This document shows, piece after piece, positions 42,775 to 54,017 of a stretch of DNA of 64,000 nucleotides (position 1 is its first letter; each line of letters begins with the position of its first letter). Under the pieces are notes generated by a model. That model did not search any database, was not told the origin of the DNA, and saw only the letters and a list, made by a program, of their open reading frames with translations. The stretch is taken from the NCBI RefSeq assembly GCF_949628215.1, contig NC_134277.1:109633463-109697462 (forward strand), given 5' to 3'. Made by a program: the position numbers and the translations under genes. The DNA is from Phalacrocorax aristotelis (taxonomy: Eukaryota > Chordata > Aves > Suliformes > Phalacrocoracidae).

Positions 42775-44897
42775 CAGAAGCTGGAAATGAAGTCGCAGCC
42801 CAAGCAGAAGCTGAAGTAGTGCCCCAGTAGGATGTGGAGCCAAAGTTACAGCCTGAGATGGAGCCAGAGAAGCAGTAGTGGCCGAAGATGGGGCTGAAGA
42901 TGCAGCCTGTGTAAGGGCCCAGAGCATGTGGCTGCTCAAGCAGGCATTCAAGCCAAAGTCATGGCTCAAGGTGATGCCAGAGCTGAAGTAGCAGCCTGAG
43001 TAAGAGCTAGAGGCAAAGCCTGGCTGGAGCAAAATCAAGAGCCTGAGATGGGGCTGGAGGCAAAATAATGCCCAAATGAGGACTGGACCCAAAAATGTGA
43101 CCCAATCAGTGGCAGGAGCTGACAGTTCAGCCTGATATTGGACAGGACATGAAGATGAGGCTGAAATGCAGCCACCACTGAGCTCAGGTGGGCTGGAGCA
43201 GGTGTCACACCCCGAAGATGGAACAGGGCTGAAATCACTGCCCAAGAAGGGTCTGGAGCCAAAGCCACAGCCCAAAAGGGGCCAGAGCCAAAGCTGTGAC
43301 CCAAGATCAAGCCTGAGCCAAAGGTGCATCCCAGGCAGAAGCTAGTGCTGAAATCACTGCCCAAGACTGGACCAGAGCCAAAGTCGCAGGCTGATATCAG
43401 GCAAGTGCTGAAGCTGCAGCCTCAAGTAGGGCTGGAGCAGAAGTCATGGCCTGAGCAAGAGCCAGAGCCAATGTTGCAGCCCAGTATTGGACCAGAGTCA
43501 AAGATGAGGACGGGATGGGGTCAGAGCTGTAACAGCTTCCCAAGCAGGGCCAGAGCCAAAATTTCACTCTGATTTCAGACTGCCTGAGCAGTAAGCTGCC
43601 TGAGCATGTACCAGAGCTGAAATTAGGTTGGAGGCCTATAGCAGCCCAAGATAGGACTGAAGCTGAAGTCACAGCCCCATACAGGGCTGGAGCTGAAGTT
43701 GTGCCCTGAGCATGGGCCAGAAATAAATTTGTGACCCAAGAAGGGGCCAGAGTTGATGTTGCTGACTGAGCTTGGAACAAAGGTGAAGTGACAGCCCAAG
43801 CCAGGGCCAGAGCAGAGACCATGGCCCAAGATGGATCTGCAGTCAAAGCAGCAGCACAGATAGCAAATGGAACAGAAACCAGCTCTGAAACGGGCCAGAG
43901 CCAAAGTTGCCATCTGAGATGGGGCTGGAGTAGATATCATGGTCAGAGCAGGGATCAGTGCTGAAACTGTGGCCCAAGATGGGTCCAGAACTTAATTCAT
44001 GGCCCGGTACTGGGCTGGAGCTGAAGTTGCAAATTGATGGGGTGGGAGGGGATTGAAGTCAAAGTTGCAACTGAAGACAGGGCTAAAGACAAAGTTGTGG
44101 CCCAAGATGGGGCCAGAGCCTAAGTCACTGTTCAAGACGGGGCAGCAGCTGAAATCAAAGCCCAGTATCAGGCTGAGGACAAAGTTGTGTCCTGAGATGG
44201 GGCTGGAATCAAAGTTGTCACTCAAGATAGGGCCTGGAGGCTAAACCAGTGCCAAAAATGGGGCTGGAGCCATGATAGTAGCCCAACATGGCTCCAGATC
44301 ACTCACGGACTGAACAGAGGTCAGAGCTGGAGTCAGCCCAGTATCAGCCTGGAGCTGAAGTTGTGGCCCAAGATAAGGCCAGAGCTGAAGTCACAGACAA
44401 AGCAGGGGCTGGAGCTGAACTGACAGCATGATACACAGCCAGAACCAAAGTTGTGACCAACATTGTGCCAGAGCCCAAGTATCAGCCCTAGTTACGGCTG
44501 GAGCAAAAGTTGCAGACCAGGATGGGGCCAAGCCGAAATTGCAGCCCAGTATTGGGCTGCAGCTGAAGTTATGGCCTGAGCAGGAGCCAGAGACAAAATC
44601 ATGGCCCAAGATGGGGCAAGAACCAAAGTCATGGCCTGGCATCAGGCTGGATCCAAAGTCTCAGCCCAAGACAAGGCTGGAGCTGAAATCATGGCCTGAA
44701 CAATGAATGGCTGGAGCTAAGGCCAAAAATGGGGCCAGTCAAAATAACGGCCTGAATAGGGACCAGAGCCAGTCACAGTCGAGGTTAGTGCCAGAGCTGA
44801 AGCTTCAGCCCAGATGGGGCCAGAGCCAAAGCTGTGACCCGGTAACAGGCCAGAGCCAAAACAGTGGCCCAAGATGGGGCTGGAACCAAAGTCAAAA
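42775..44897. repeat. diverged minisatellite, about 30-bp period, roughly 70 units
   Basis: About 2.1 kb of head-to-tail units of about 30 bp, of the form GAAGTTGTGGCCCAAGATGG plus GGCTGGAGCC, with many substitutions and rare small indels. Examples are consecutive units from 43661 onward. Because the period is a multiple of three, several long open frames appear on both strands (for example 210 codons at 42697-43329 minus and 149 codons at 43397-43846 minus); their products are 10-residue repeats rich in Gly, Ser, Phe and Pro on the minus strand. I see no start context, splice sites or homology that would make it a gene. Confidence 0.9.
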
Positions 44898-47800
44898 CAC
44901 ATTTTGCATTTTGTACCCCCTTCAGGGTGTCAGCTTCGAGCATCGCGTTGTATTCCTCCTTGTTCATCACGTACAGTCAGCAACAATAATAATTACAGAA
45001 TTGTAATTATCCCCTGGCAATTATCTGGCCATTTTGATTAAGATGATCTTAAGTACAAAGAATATGTCTTGATTTCATAAGCCTGCAGGGCAACATGTAG
45101 CGTTAAGTTTGGGTTTGAGTTGATTAATTGATGGACAATCACAGAGGAGGGAACACAGGCTTTCACAGGAAAGAAAAAAGAAACAAAAACCCCAAATCTA
45201 ATACAACAGGGAAAGGGTCTCATAAATTAAGGAAAGATTTTTTAACTGCTGCTGTGTCTGGCCACTAAACCGCAACTGGAGGAGAACCTACCTCAGATAA
45301 ATTCTCCAGCACTGGTTTTAAAAAGTTTTTCTTTTAAAGTTGGTTGGTTTTTTTTTTAAAAGTACTCTTTTTTAAAAAAAAGAAAAAAGTAGTCTGCAAA
45401 CCTGTTACTTTTTCTGTGCAAAATTGGTATAACTGAAAGCTGCTCAGTGCTTTGCAGGCACCAGATGAGAGACCTCCATGTGATGTGGGGCAGCTCCGTG
45501 ACTGCCCAGAGACCACTTGCTCCTCACAGGTGCATCAGTGAACACAGATCTCTGGCCAGGAGCCACAGGAGGTAATGGTGGTCATGACAGTGCCTACCTC
45601 TGAAGGTGAAGCCCTGTTTCCCTAAACCTTGTTCATTACCATAAAGACCTGTCCTACGTGGGAAAAGAGAGGTTCACACTGGGACATCTCCTGTGGCCCA
45701 GCTCTCTGAGAAAGCAGCACATGGAAGGACAAAGCAATGGGTGTTCTTGGTAAGGTCTCATTTGCAACCTCTGTATCCCCTAGGAGTAACTCATGAACTG
45801 TGTGGCAACGTTGCCGTGTTAGGCGGCTTCATGCCGGAGTAGCTCAAGGGTTCGGCTGTTGCCAAACACTGTTGGTTTGCCAAATTGCCAAACATTGCTT
45901 CACCAATGGGCTAAATCCAGGTTTAGCATACTTAGTACCAGATTACCCACACCATGGTTTCCTGACACATAATATCTCACATTGCTCAAACATGCTACAG
46001 TTTTTGAGTCAACTCCATTGGCAGACTGACTCATTACAGAATCAGTCTGTCCTTTTAATCCCATGCTGAATCAAGGATCTTATGGTCTCTTGCAATCAGG
46101 ATAAAGTAATAAAACTGATGTCATTTCCACTTGATTTGCTCTGTTGAATCCATCTGAAACGCAGATGTGATCCTACACCTAATCCAAATCTAACCCGTAC
46201 TGCTGGGCCGTTGGTAGCGGAATAGATGGAATGGATCCAGTCCTGATAACGTCAGAGCGCTGCCCGGGCAGCCCATCTGCAGTAAAGCAGGCGTGGAGAG
46301 ACAGCTTGGGCTCGTTGCCAGCTCTATGTTTACCTGGCCCTTGTGCCTCCTGATGTCTTCCCAAATGGAGTCTCAAAGCAGATGGAGACAAGATGCAGAT
46401 CCACCACTAGGCTCTAAATACACAAGCTGTAAGTTTACTGCATGGGGTTTTTTCTATTATTTCATATGGGTTTGCCCATCAATGCCAAAAGAGATGCCAG
46501 AGAGCTCATAAGGATGTGGAGCCGAGAGCGCACCAGAGAAGTTAGAGATGAGAAGTAACGCAGTACTTGCCCTTCATGCTTAATAGGCCCTGCAGTAAGC
46601 GGTGCCAAGTGCCCTCGGCTGGCACCCACCAGCACTTCCCACCAGCGCATTCGCACCGACAGCGCAGCTCTTTATCCAGCCACTCTGGGTGTACCTTTCT
46701 CCCAAAAGCAGGGGTCTGCACCCAGCTACGGCGTTCAGCCACCTCCCAGATGTGGCAGCTGTGTTTCAATGCAGAAGGAGACGCTTTGGAAGAATTTTAG
46801 TGGGGGGAGGGAAATTTCTCAGCCTTGGCTGAACTGATGGCTCATGCTTCAGTTTGCCAAATTCCCGCTTTTAATTTTCATCCTGGACTAGATAAGCTGG
46901 GAAAATGAAGTACTATAATTTTATACACAGAGTACTCTGAGTTCTGCATAATGTCACTGACGGTATATTTTACATTTTTGCATTGTTGTGCAGTAGTCCT
47001 GTATTTAAGCAGGCTGCATATATCTGCGTAGTGTGTACCTGCACACAGCCAATCGGCTTTAAAAAGAGAAAGTAAAACTGCCAATGCACAAGCAGCACTT
47101 AAACTACAGCTGCATTGCTTACTCAGTACAGTTTTACCGCAGGCAGGCACTTTATTTCCTCTGCGTTACTGTCAGATGGCGATTTTAGTGTACCTGATAA
47201 CATTTTCCTGACAGCATAATTTTACGGTAGATGACAGTGTCTGTCGCCCCTAGCATATGGCTGGAGCTAGCATGCATATTTTCTTATCTATGGGTATAAT
47301 ATCAGCAGAGTATACAGCGTAATTTTAAAAGGTGAGAGGGCTTGCGTGTTGAGTAGGTAATGTAGTTATCACTCAGCCATATGGCTTTTAACACACACCA
47401 GTGCACCTCTCACTAAGAAGCTGTGATACCTAATATTGTACCAGGGACTACCCAAAACAAATACAGTTAAGCTTTCAAGTAACTATCAGCACCTTTGATC
47501 TGCAGAACAAAGGGGGGCAAACGAACCAGACGGACTTTGCAGTCAGTCGGTCTAGCTTTACCTGTTAGGCTTTTCCTGACAAAACATTAGTGAAAGTCAC
47601 CAGCTCATCAGCTTTTTTCCCCCGAGAGCTATGAAGTTTGCAGCTGTAGGCAAATTTTATACCAGTTACAATCCTAACCCCATTGTCAGGAAAGAGCTCC
47701 TATACATTTTGCTGTTGCCATAAACCCTGCTGAACGGCTATGCAAGCACATTTGTGCTTTTTTATTTGACTTATATGGCTTCTTCACCAAGTAAAGCCAA

Positions 47801-50780
47801 CGAGGGCAAACTTGGCTCAGCTTATGAAATATTCACGGCATTGTCACGCAATCATGGGTGTATGCATAGACACAGGGACATGTAATAAGCTGGAACATTC
47901 TCACTGCTTCAAGAGGAAAAGTACTTTTTCTTTTCCCCCCTATGAGTTTCTTGCTGCCCAGGGTTAAATGTAGGTCAAGCTGTCTGAGCCCATGTCTGTG
48001 GCACACAGAGTGGGATTAAACCGGAATTTTCCACTCACCCGACAGTCAATCGCTGTAATGTCTGCAAATGTTAAATTAATCTGGAGTGATCTGGTGTTGG
48101 CATTGAAGGGCGCTTCTGGGGCTCAAGGATGGCATTTTGGCCTCCATGGAAAAGTCGCCCTTTTTCTCTGGATGAGGGGTGGCTACGTTCCGGCTGCTTG
48201 CTTAAACCCCTGCAACGATCAGCCAAGCACAGCAAAATCGCCCTCTGTACGAGACAGCGGTGCATGTGGGGTAGAAGTGAGTGGGGAGAAACCATGCCTC
48301 GCAGGTGGAGGGACTGAACAGTGGTGATGGGAAGGTTATTCCCAGCACCACCATGGACTGCACTGAGACCTGCCATGTCCTTAATGCATGCTTCCTCATC
48401 TTTAAAATAGTATTAGCACCTTTCTGCTACTGTTCTGCAACACGCTTCATAGTGGAAACCATTAAAGGCTACAAAACATTTTACGGTAAGCATCTTCTGG
48501 TTTACATTAGTCCCTTTATTAAGGCAAGCAAGCCTTCAACATGCCCCCCTTCAGCTGTAGTTAGTACATCCACTGGCATCCCAGCAGAGCTGCATGATGG
48601 ACATCACTGGGACAGATCATGCAGTCCTGCCAACTTAAATAACTCGTTGAGGGCAACTTGAACACCTTAGGTAAGCAGAAACAGGCAGTTAAATAGAAGC
48701 AAGTACAGCACATAGTTTCTCCCTTATGTTTCGAAACATTATGGGGACAAGTAATGTTACTGACTATAAAGGATACTGAGAAACTCACCTCATCAGTTTT
48801 ACCACACGGAAAGAATTCGGTACCTCAGCTCCAATCATCCCCACTCTCAGGAGCAATCATTTGGCACTCAATCTGGAAAAAAAACGTAGCAAGCAAGGAG
48901 GAAAAAGAAATCATGCAAGTTTTTATCCTAATCAGTGCTAGACTTCTGCAGAAGTGGCACAATGCAAACTGCACAAAAGCAGGGCATGGCCACACTAGAA
49001 GCGAGCCATTAGAACGGGATTCAGCAGTAAGGTTTTTAAAATGTGCATTTTAATTAGAACTCATTTAAAGCACAACTGATCAAAACAGTGATAATGAGAG
49101 AAGCCTAATTAATTTTCGTCTAAGTAATGAAGTCTCATTACAGAGGGGTCTTGGGAAGAAAAGGGTTTGGGATGTTAAAAAACAGGGTGTTTGTAATGAG
49201 ACGCAATACAGCTGGGAGCCTGGAAGCCAGACCTAGAGGTTTCACAGGACGGCAGCAGCCACTGTATTAATCTTTTAACAGGAAAAAGTAACCCCACTGA
49301 GATGAGACATCCCATTTATAGCCGAGTTCTGAGTTGCAACCATTGGCAGAGATATTAAAACACAATCAAACAGAATGGCATATTATAAAACAAATATAAA
49401 TACAATTAAAACCAGATTAAGTAAAAGATCAAAGCAGGCTCAAAAAAAAGGCAGTTTCCAGGGAGATCAGGGTTCAGACAGGAGAGGAGGAGCAGAAGCT
49501 TGGAGAATTGGAGCATTTCTAAGCACTAAGGAACTAGCAATTTTTGAAGTACTAAAGAAGAATTAAAATGCTGTAGATGGAGGAGAGCTAACTCAGGGTG
49601 GTTAGAGGAAAAGAAAATGGTTACTTCTGAACCAAAAGTAAGTATTGTGACATTTAAAGGACCAAGCCATCTGAAGAGACCAGCAGCAAGGGGAACACCC
49701 CCTGGTTCCCATCTGAGGATAATATAAAGGCTGCCCCTTAACCATGGTGTCAGACACAGGCTGGGACTGTGGCCCCTGAGCAGACCTCTCTTTCTTGGAA
49801 AGACCTGCAAGAAAGCCCCAGGTTTGAAGAACCACCTCCCCCAAAGCACCGCACCTCAGCAACAGAGAGATTAAGCTCCAGCAAGCACAGGCACAGGTGT
49901 AAAATATAATACACAAAAATTGCTTCATTAGTAATCATGTTAAATAAAGCATCACTTTATACTTACACCTGAACAGAAATTAACCGCTCTGAAAAAAAAC
50001 GAAACTTTCCAAGTTTTGTTGAGCTTTAGTATCACAAAGTGACAGGTACCAGCCACAGCTAGTTCGACCTACCTTGCGAAGATCGTTATTACCAAAGACA
50101 AGCGTCTTTCACAGGATCCTTTTGTCTAGTTTCTTACTAACTTCATCTCTCCCCTTCCCCCACACTGTACCACAATTACTCTTGTTAAGTATCATCCAAA
50201 GCATGCCCCAGGTCTCCCAAACCAAGTTGTGCTTCCCCCTGCTCCCCCATGAGCCACAGCCCCTATGCTTGTTTTTCAATCAATTTTTGCACCTCAGTGA
50301 TTCGGGGCCTCTGTTTATTCGCCAGCTGGTCAGTCAGCACTGATGTGCCAGGGCAGTCACCAACACCCAGGGCTTCAAATGAGATTGAGGCAAGGTTGTT
50401 AGCTTAACGGAATTGAAGTAACCGGTGGCTTAGATTAAGAGTCTAGACTGTCAACGACGGGGTGACAGGCGGGTGCTCAGACACAGCTGCCTCTGGCAGA
50501 GAGGTAGGGCAGAAACCTCTGAAATCATCACCAAAGGTGAAAGTCAGGACTTTCAGGTGGAAGAGTTTCAGACTTTTTCAGGTGAAAGTAAAATCCTCAC
50601 CAGACATCCTTCTCCCAGGGCCCTCCCCTATGTTTCAAGGGCTGAGTCCACCCTCCAGTTCCTTAATGATCAGCTACCTGGCTGCCAGCAGCAAACCAGC
50701 GAAGGAAGACGACAAGTACTTGTTTTACAGAAGGCCACTCTAGTGTTTCACATTTTTTGTTTGGGTTTGGTTATTTCACT
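44898..50780. other. intergenic DNA between FAM210A and LDLRAD4
   Basis: No coding exon recognised on either strand. Mixed composition; T-run at 45347-45357; GC-richer patch at about 46200-46780. The stretch 47150-47700 has dense short palindromes (CATATG twice, GCTAGC with ATGCAT) and could be conserved noncoding sequence. A weak MIR-like phrase, CCTCATCTTTAAAATAGTAT, lies at about 48396-48415. Confidence 0.45.
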
Positions 50781-52346
50781 TCAGAGAGAAAATAAATTCA
50801 ACAGGAGACAAATGCATTTCATGATTTTTAATAATTTTGTGCCATGGTTTAACCACAGCATATTAAGAACAAGCATAAAATCTGTATTTAAAACTAACAA
50901 CAGCACTTAGAGCAACATCTTCCTTTAAAAGTATTGCAATAAACAGACCTTAGGTCTAAAAACTAGGACATCACCATTTGCTCAATTAAGAGAGTCAGAT
51001 ACACAACAGTTGAAATCTTTTCCTGTATATAACTGGGAGTTACAGTGGGAAAAAAGCAACAAATTAATTGTGTTAAAAGGAAAATAAATTTTAAAAAAAT
51101 TAAAGCAAGCCAGGTTTGTCATAGTGTCACATGAACAGCTATTGAGAAATTCCAATACAGTTGTAAAAAGACTTACTGTTTTTAATAACTTTGTTTTTAC
51201 AACAATAAAATTTAAAAGAAAGAGTAAATATTGTTGATAGTGCTGTACATATTTCAGAATAGCTTGAAACAAACCGGACAAAAATAACAGACGTGTTGAA
51301 AACGTGATCTTGAAAGCCGCAATGTTGGAAATACAAAATAATCCATACAGCAATAAAGCATTTTACACTGTAAAATAACTAGCAAGAAACAACAAAGAAA
51401 GGGTCAACACTCTAAAAACAGGCATTCAATGGTTAATTTTAAGTGTAACAGCCTGACTGATGTACATACCATCGTGAAATGCTCTGAGCACGGCAGCACT
51501 GGGCAGCTGACAGCCACACAAAGACAAAACCCCTATCGACCCTTATGTAGTCTTTGTACTGTAAGTAGAAAAGCTTTGTAAAAGAATATTAAAGTGAATT
51601 TTTTTTATTATTATTTTTGCTGTCCAGGTCTGTGATGCCTGAGGCTCTTGTAACTTCTGCTTATACTTCTTTTAAAATCCTGGCTGCCTGCTGTGCTTCG
51701 TGGTAAACGGAAAGCGCGAACGCAGCTGTGAGTACACTTAATAGATAGTCTGCTCTTTCCACTGCAGCTTCAAAGCAAATTAGTGCCTCTAAAAGAAGAC
51801 ATGCTCGTGTTTGGTCCACTCAATATGCAAGTTTTCTTATGATAAATCCTACCCTAGATTCCTCCAGCGGGACATTTACTTTGTACAGAGTCTTCCTAGT
51901 CAAGGCCTGGGGATTTGTGTTTGTTTTTCTTCCTTCATGCACAGAAGTGGTACTGCAGTGCAAACAGAAACCTGAACGCGGCCAGGCAAAGCATACTTCC
52001 AAAACAATTACTCTATGCCCTGACAAACAATAAATGAGTTAACAAATGACAGTCGTGAAATAGGCGTATTTCCCTGTGGTACATGCTTACTGCTAAAACA
52101 GCTCAATATACAGAGGGATGGAGACAAGCTACCTGTAAGGGCTTGACGATGCAGAACTGGCCATTAAGAACTTACACACTCCTTTAAAACAAAAAAAAAC
52201 CCAAAACAACCATGACCAACATTCAGATACAGGACTCCTGTGAGGGCTTTTAAAAAGATATTTACAGACAAACGCGTAGCTGAAGCTTCAGGTCGACGGA
52301 GAAGTCGAAGGACTGTGCTCCAAGGCACCATCCTCGAGCGTGACGG

Positions 52347-52416
52347 ACCGGACTGAAAGCCCACTCAAACCAGAGGAAGCCTCACCACTGACTTCACTGG
52401 GCCCTGGGTAAGGCCC
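52347..52416. repeat. ancient palindromic repeat, decayed copy
   Basis: Reads GACTGAAAGCCCACTC, then GGAAGCCTCACCACTGACTT, then CACTGGGCCCTGGGTAAGGC. It aligns by eye with the palindrome at 53948-54017, whose arms carry AAAGCCC and GGGCTTTGGATCAGGCC. Confidence 0.45.
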
Positions 52417-52433
52417 CCTGAGTTTTAGCATGG

Positions 52434-52460
52434 CGTCTAGCTAGTCAGTCTAGCTAGTCA
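52434..52460. repeat. short tandem duplication (AGTCTAGCTAGTC)
   Basis: A 13-14-bp unit repeated twice with near identity. A simple local duplication. Confidence 0.7.
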
Positions 52461-53947
52461 TCTGAAAAAACAAACAAAAACGCCATCTCAAACGTATCCC
52501 AACACATTGCTACCTTACATCTGTGGTTAAAGCCTGACAAGTATAAAAAAGCTACATATAGACACGAGTATCTATGAAAGATTAGTCGGTATCCATCTGT
52601 GAGAGGACTAGTCTGTCTCGGACCGATAAACTTTTATATCACCTACCATCCTGGGATAGTTAGAACACACACAGTTTAGAAAAATAAGTACAGCATCTGC
52701 AAGTCTCTACACTAGAACTTCATGTTGAGTTTTCCTGAGGTATTTTGCTTTACCGAAGGGCCCGCGCCGAGAGCGCGCAGGGGCACGGGGACGGACAGCC
52801 AAACGCACGGGGACGCCGGGGAAGAACCAAACTGCCGAGGGAGCCTCGCAGAAAATTAAAGTGTTGGATCACTTTCCACACCGCTTCCTGCGTTGGGCCT
52901 GAACAGGCTTAGCCATTTCTCCATCATCTTAAATACGAACGTGGGTTAAGCCGTTGCTGTCAGAGGCCAACACAGCAGCAGCACTGCTGACTCAAAGCTC
53001 ACGCTCAAACCCTGCTCGCTGCCAACCTGCAGCTTTCCTTGTCTACCCTTAAGGCTTGCAGCCCTGCAGCCTCACAGGTCATCAGCCAGTCCCAGCTACA
53101 CGCCAAGCCTCAAGACAGTTTGCAGTGGCAGGATCACGCACCAGGAGTGGGCACAGAGCAAGGGCTGGCTGCTGTCATAAAACTCTCGTGGGCCTAGGTT
53201 TGATTTTGCAGGGATGGTTTGGGTCAGTTCCCACTTGTCTGAGCTTCACTTCAAATCTAGGATGTGGATAAAAAGATTCGAAAGGTTTTAGCCCATTTCT
53301 AAGTTAAAAAAAAAAAAGGCAATCAAGGATAATAAATAACGTATCTGCTGGAGTAGTAGCAACTAATACTGGTCCAACTCAGCAACAGCGAGGCAACAAC
53401 CAATACGAGAAGCATCTAGTTGCAAGGTTAAAGCTGTGGAGGTTTTGTTTGTTTTGTGTTTTTTTCCTTTTTCTTAAAGTGACACATTAGAAAAAAAAAG
53501 AACAAATCTTCACAGCAAAGATGCATCGAACGATCAATCGCTATACACAGGCTAGTCAAAAAGGATTTGTTCAAACTTTTTCCCTTATGATATTATATCG
53601 GTATTTAATAGGAAAATAAAATACATAGACTTTTTGTCATTTGTATGCATTCATTTGCAAATTTTCTTACAAAAAGGACCAAGCACAGAAGTTGGCATTC
53701 ACAAAGTCTATGCCATTTTTGTGTGTGTGTGTTAAAATTGGTATCATCTATACATTATCTTACAGTATTAACAACATCTATTTGTTTTTGTGTGTTTGTT
53801 TGTTCTACCCATTGGGTAGGATATGTGCATAATATATTCAAGTTATACACAGCACCATACAAAGGAGAGAAAAAAAATACCAAAAAAAGAGACAGACAAC
53901 TGAAAAAGCACCATTTTAAGTGAGGCACAACAAAGGTGGGAGCGTAA

Positions 53948-54017
53948 GGCCTGATCCAAAGCCCCCTGAAGTCGGCAGGAGTCTTCCTACCCACCTCACC
54001 GGGCTTTGGATCAGGCC
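53948..54017. repeat. palindromic interspersed repeat with perfect 17-bp arms
   Basis: GGCCTGATCCAAAGCCC at 53948-53964 is the exact reverse complement of 54001-54017. The 36-base spacer continues to pair imperfectly (TGAAGTCGGCAGGA against its partner), giving a hairpin of about 70 nt. I recognise this as a widespread old palindromic repeat of reptiles and birds. If inside the LDLRAD4 3'UTR it would fold in the mRNA. Confidence 0.85.

Noticed and set aside
42697-43846. Long minus-strand frames of 210 and 149 codons
   Set aside because: They are a by-product of the 30-bp repeat period, which keeps frames open; there is no homology, splice evidence or start context.
48380-48490. Faint MIR-like phrase CCTCATCTTTAAAATAGTAT
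   Set aside because: One phrase only; the expected downstream core is missing.
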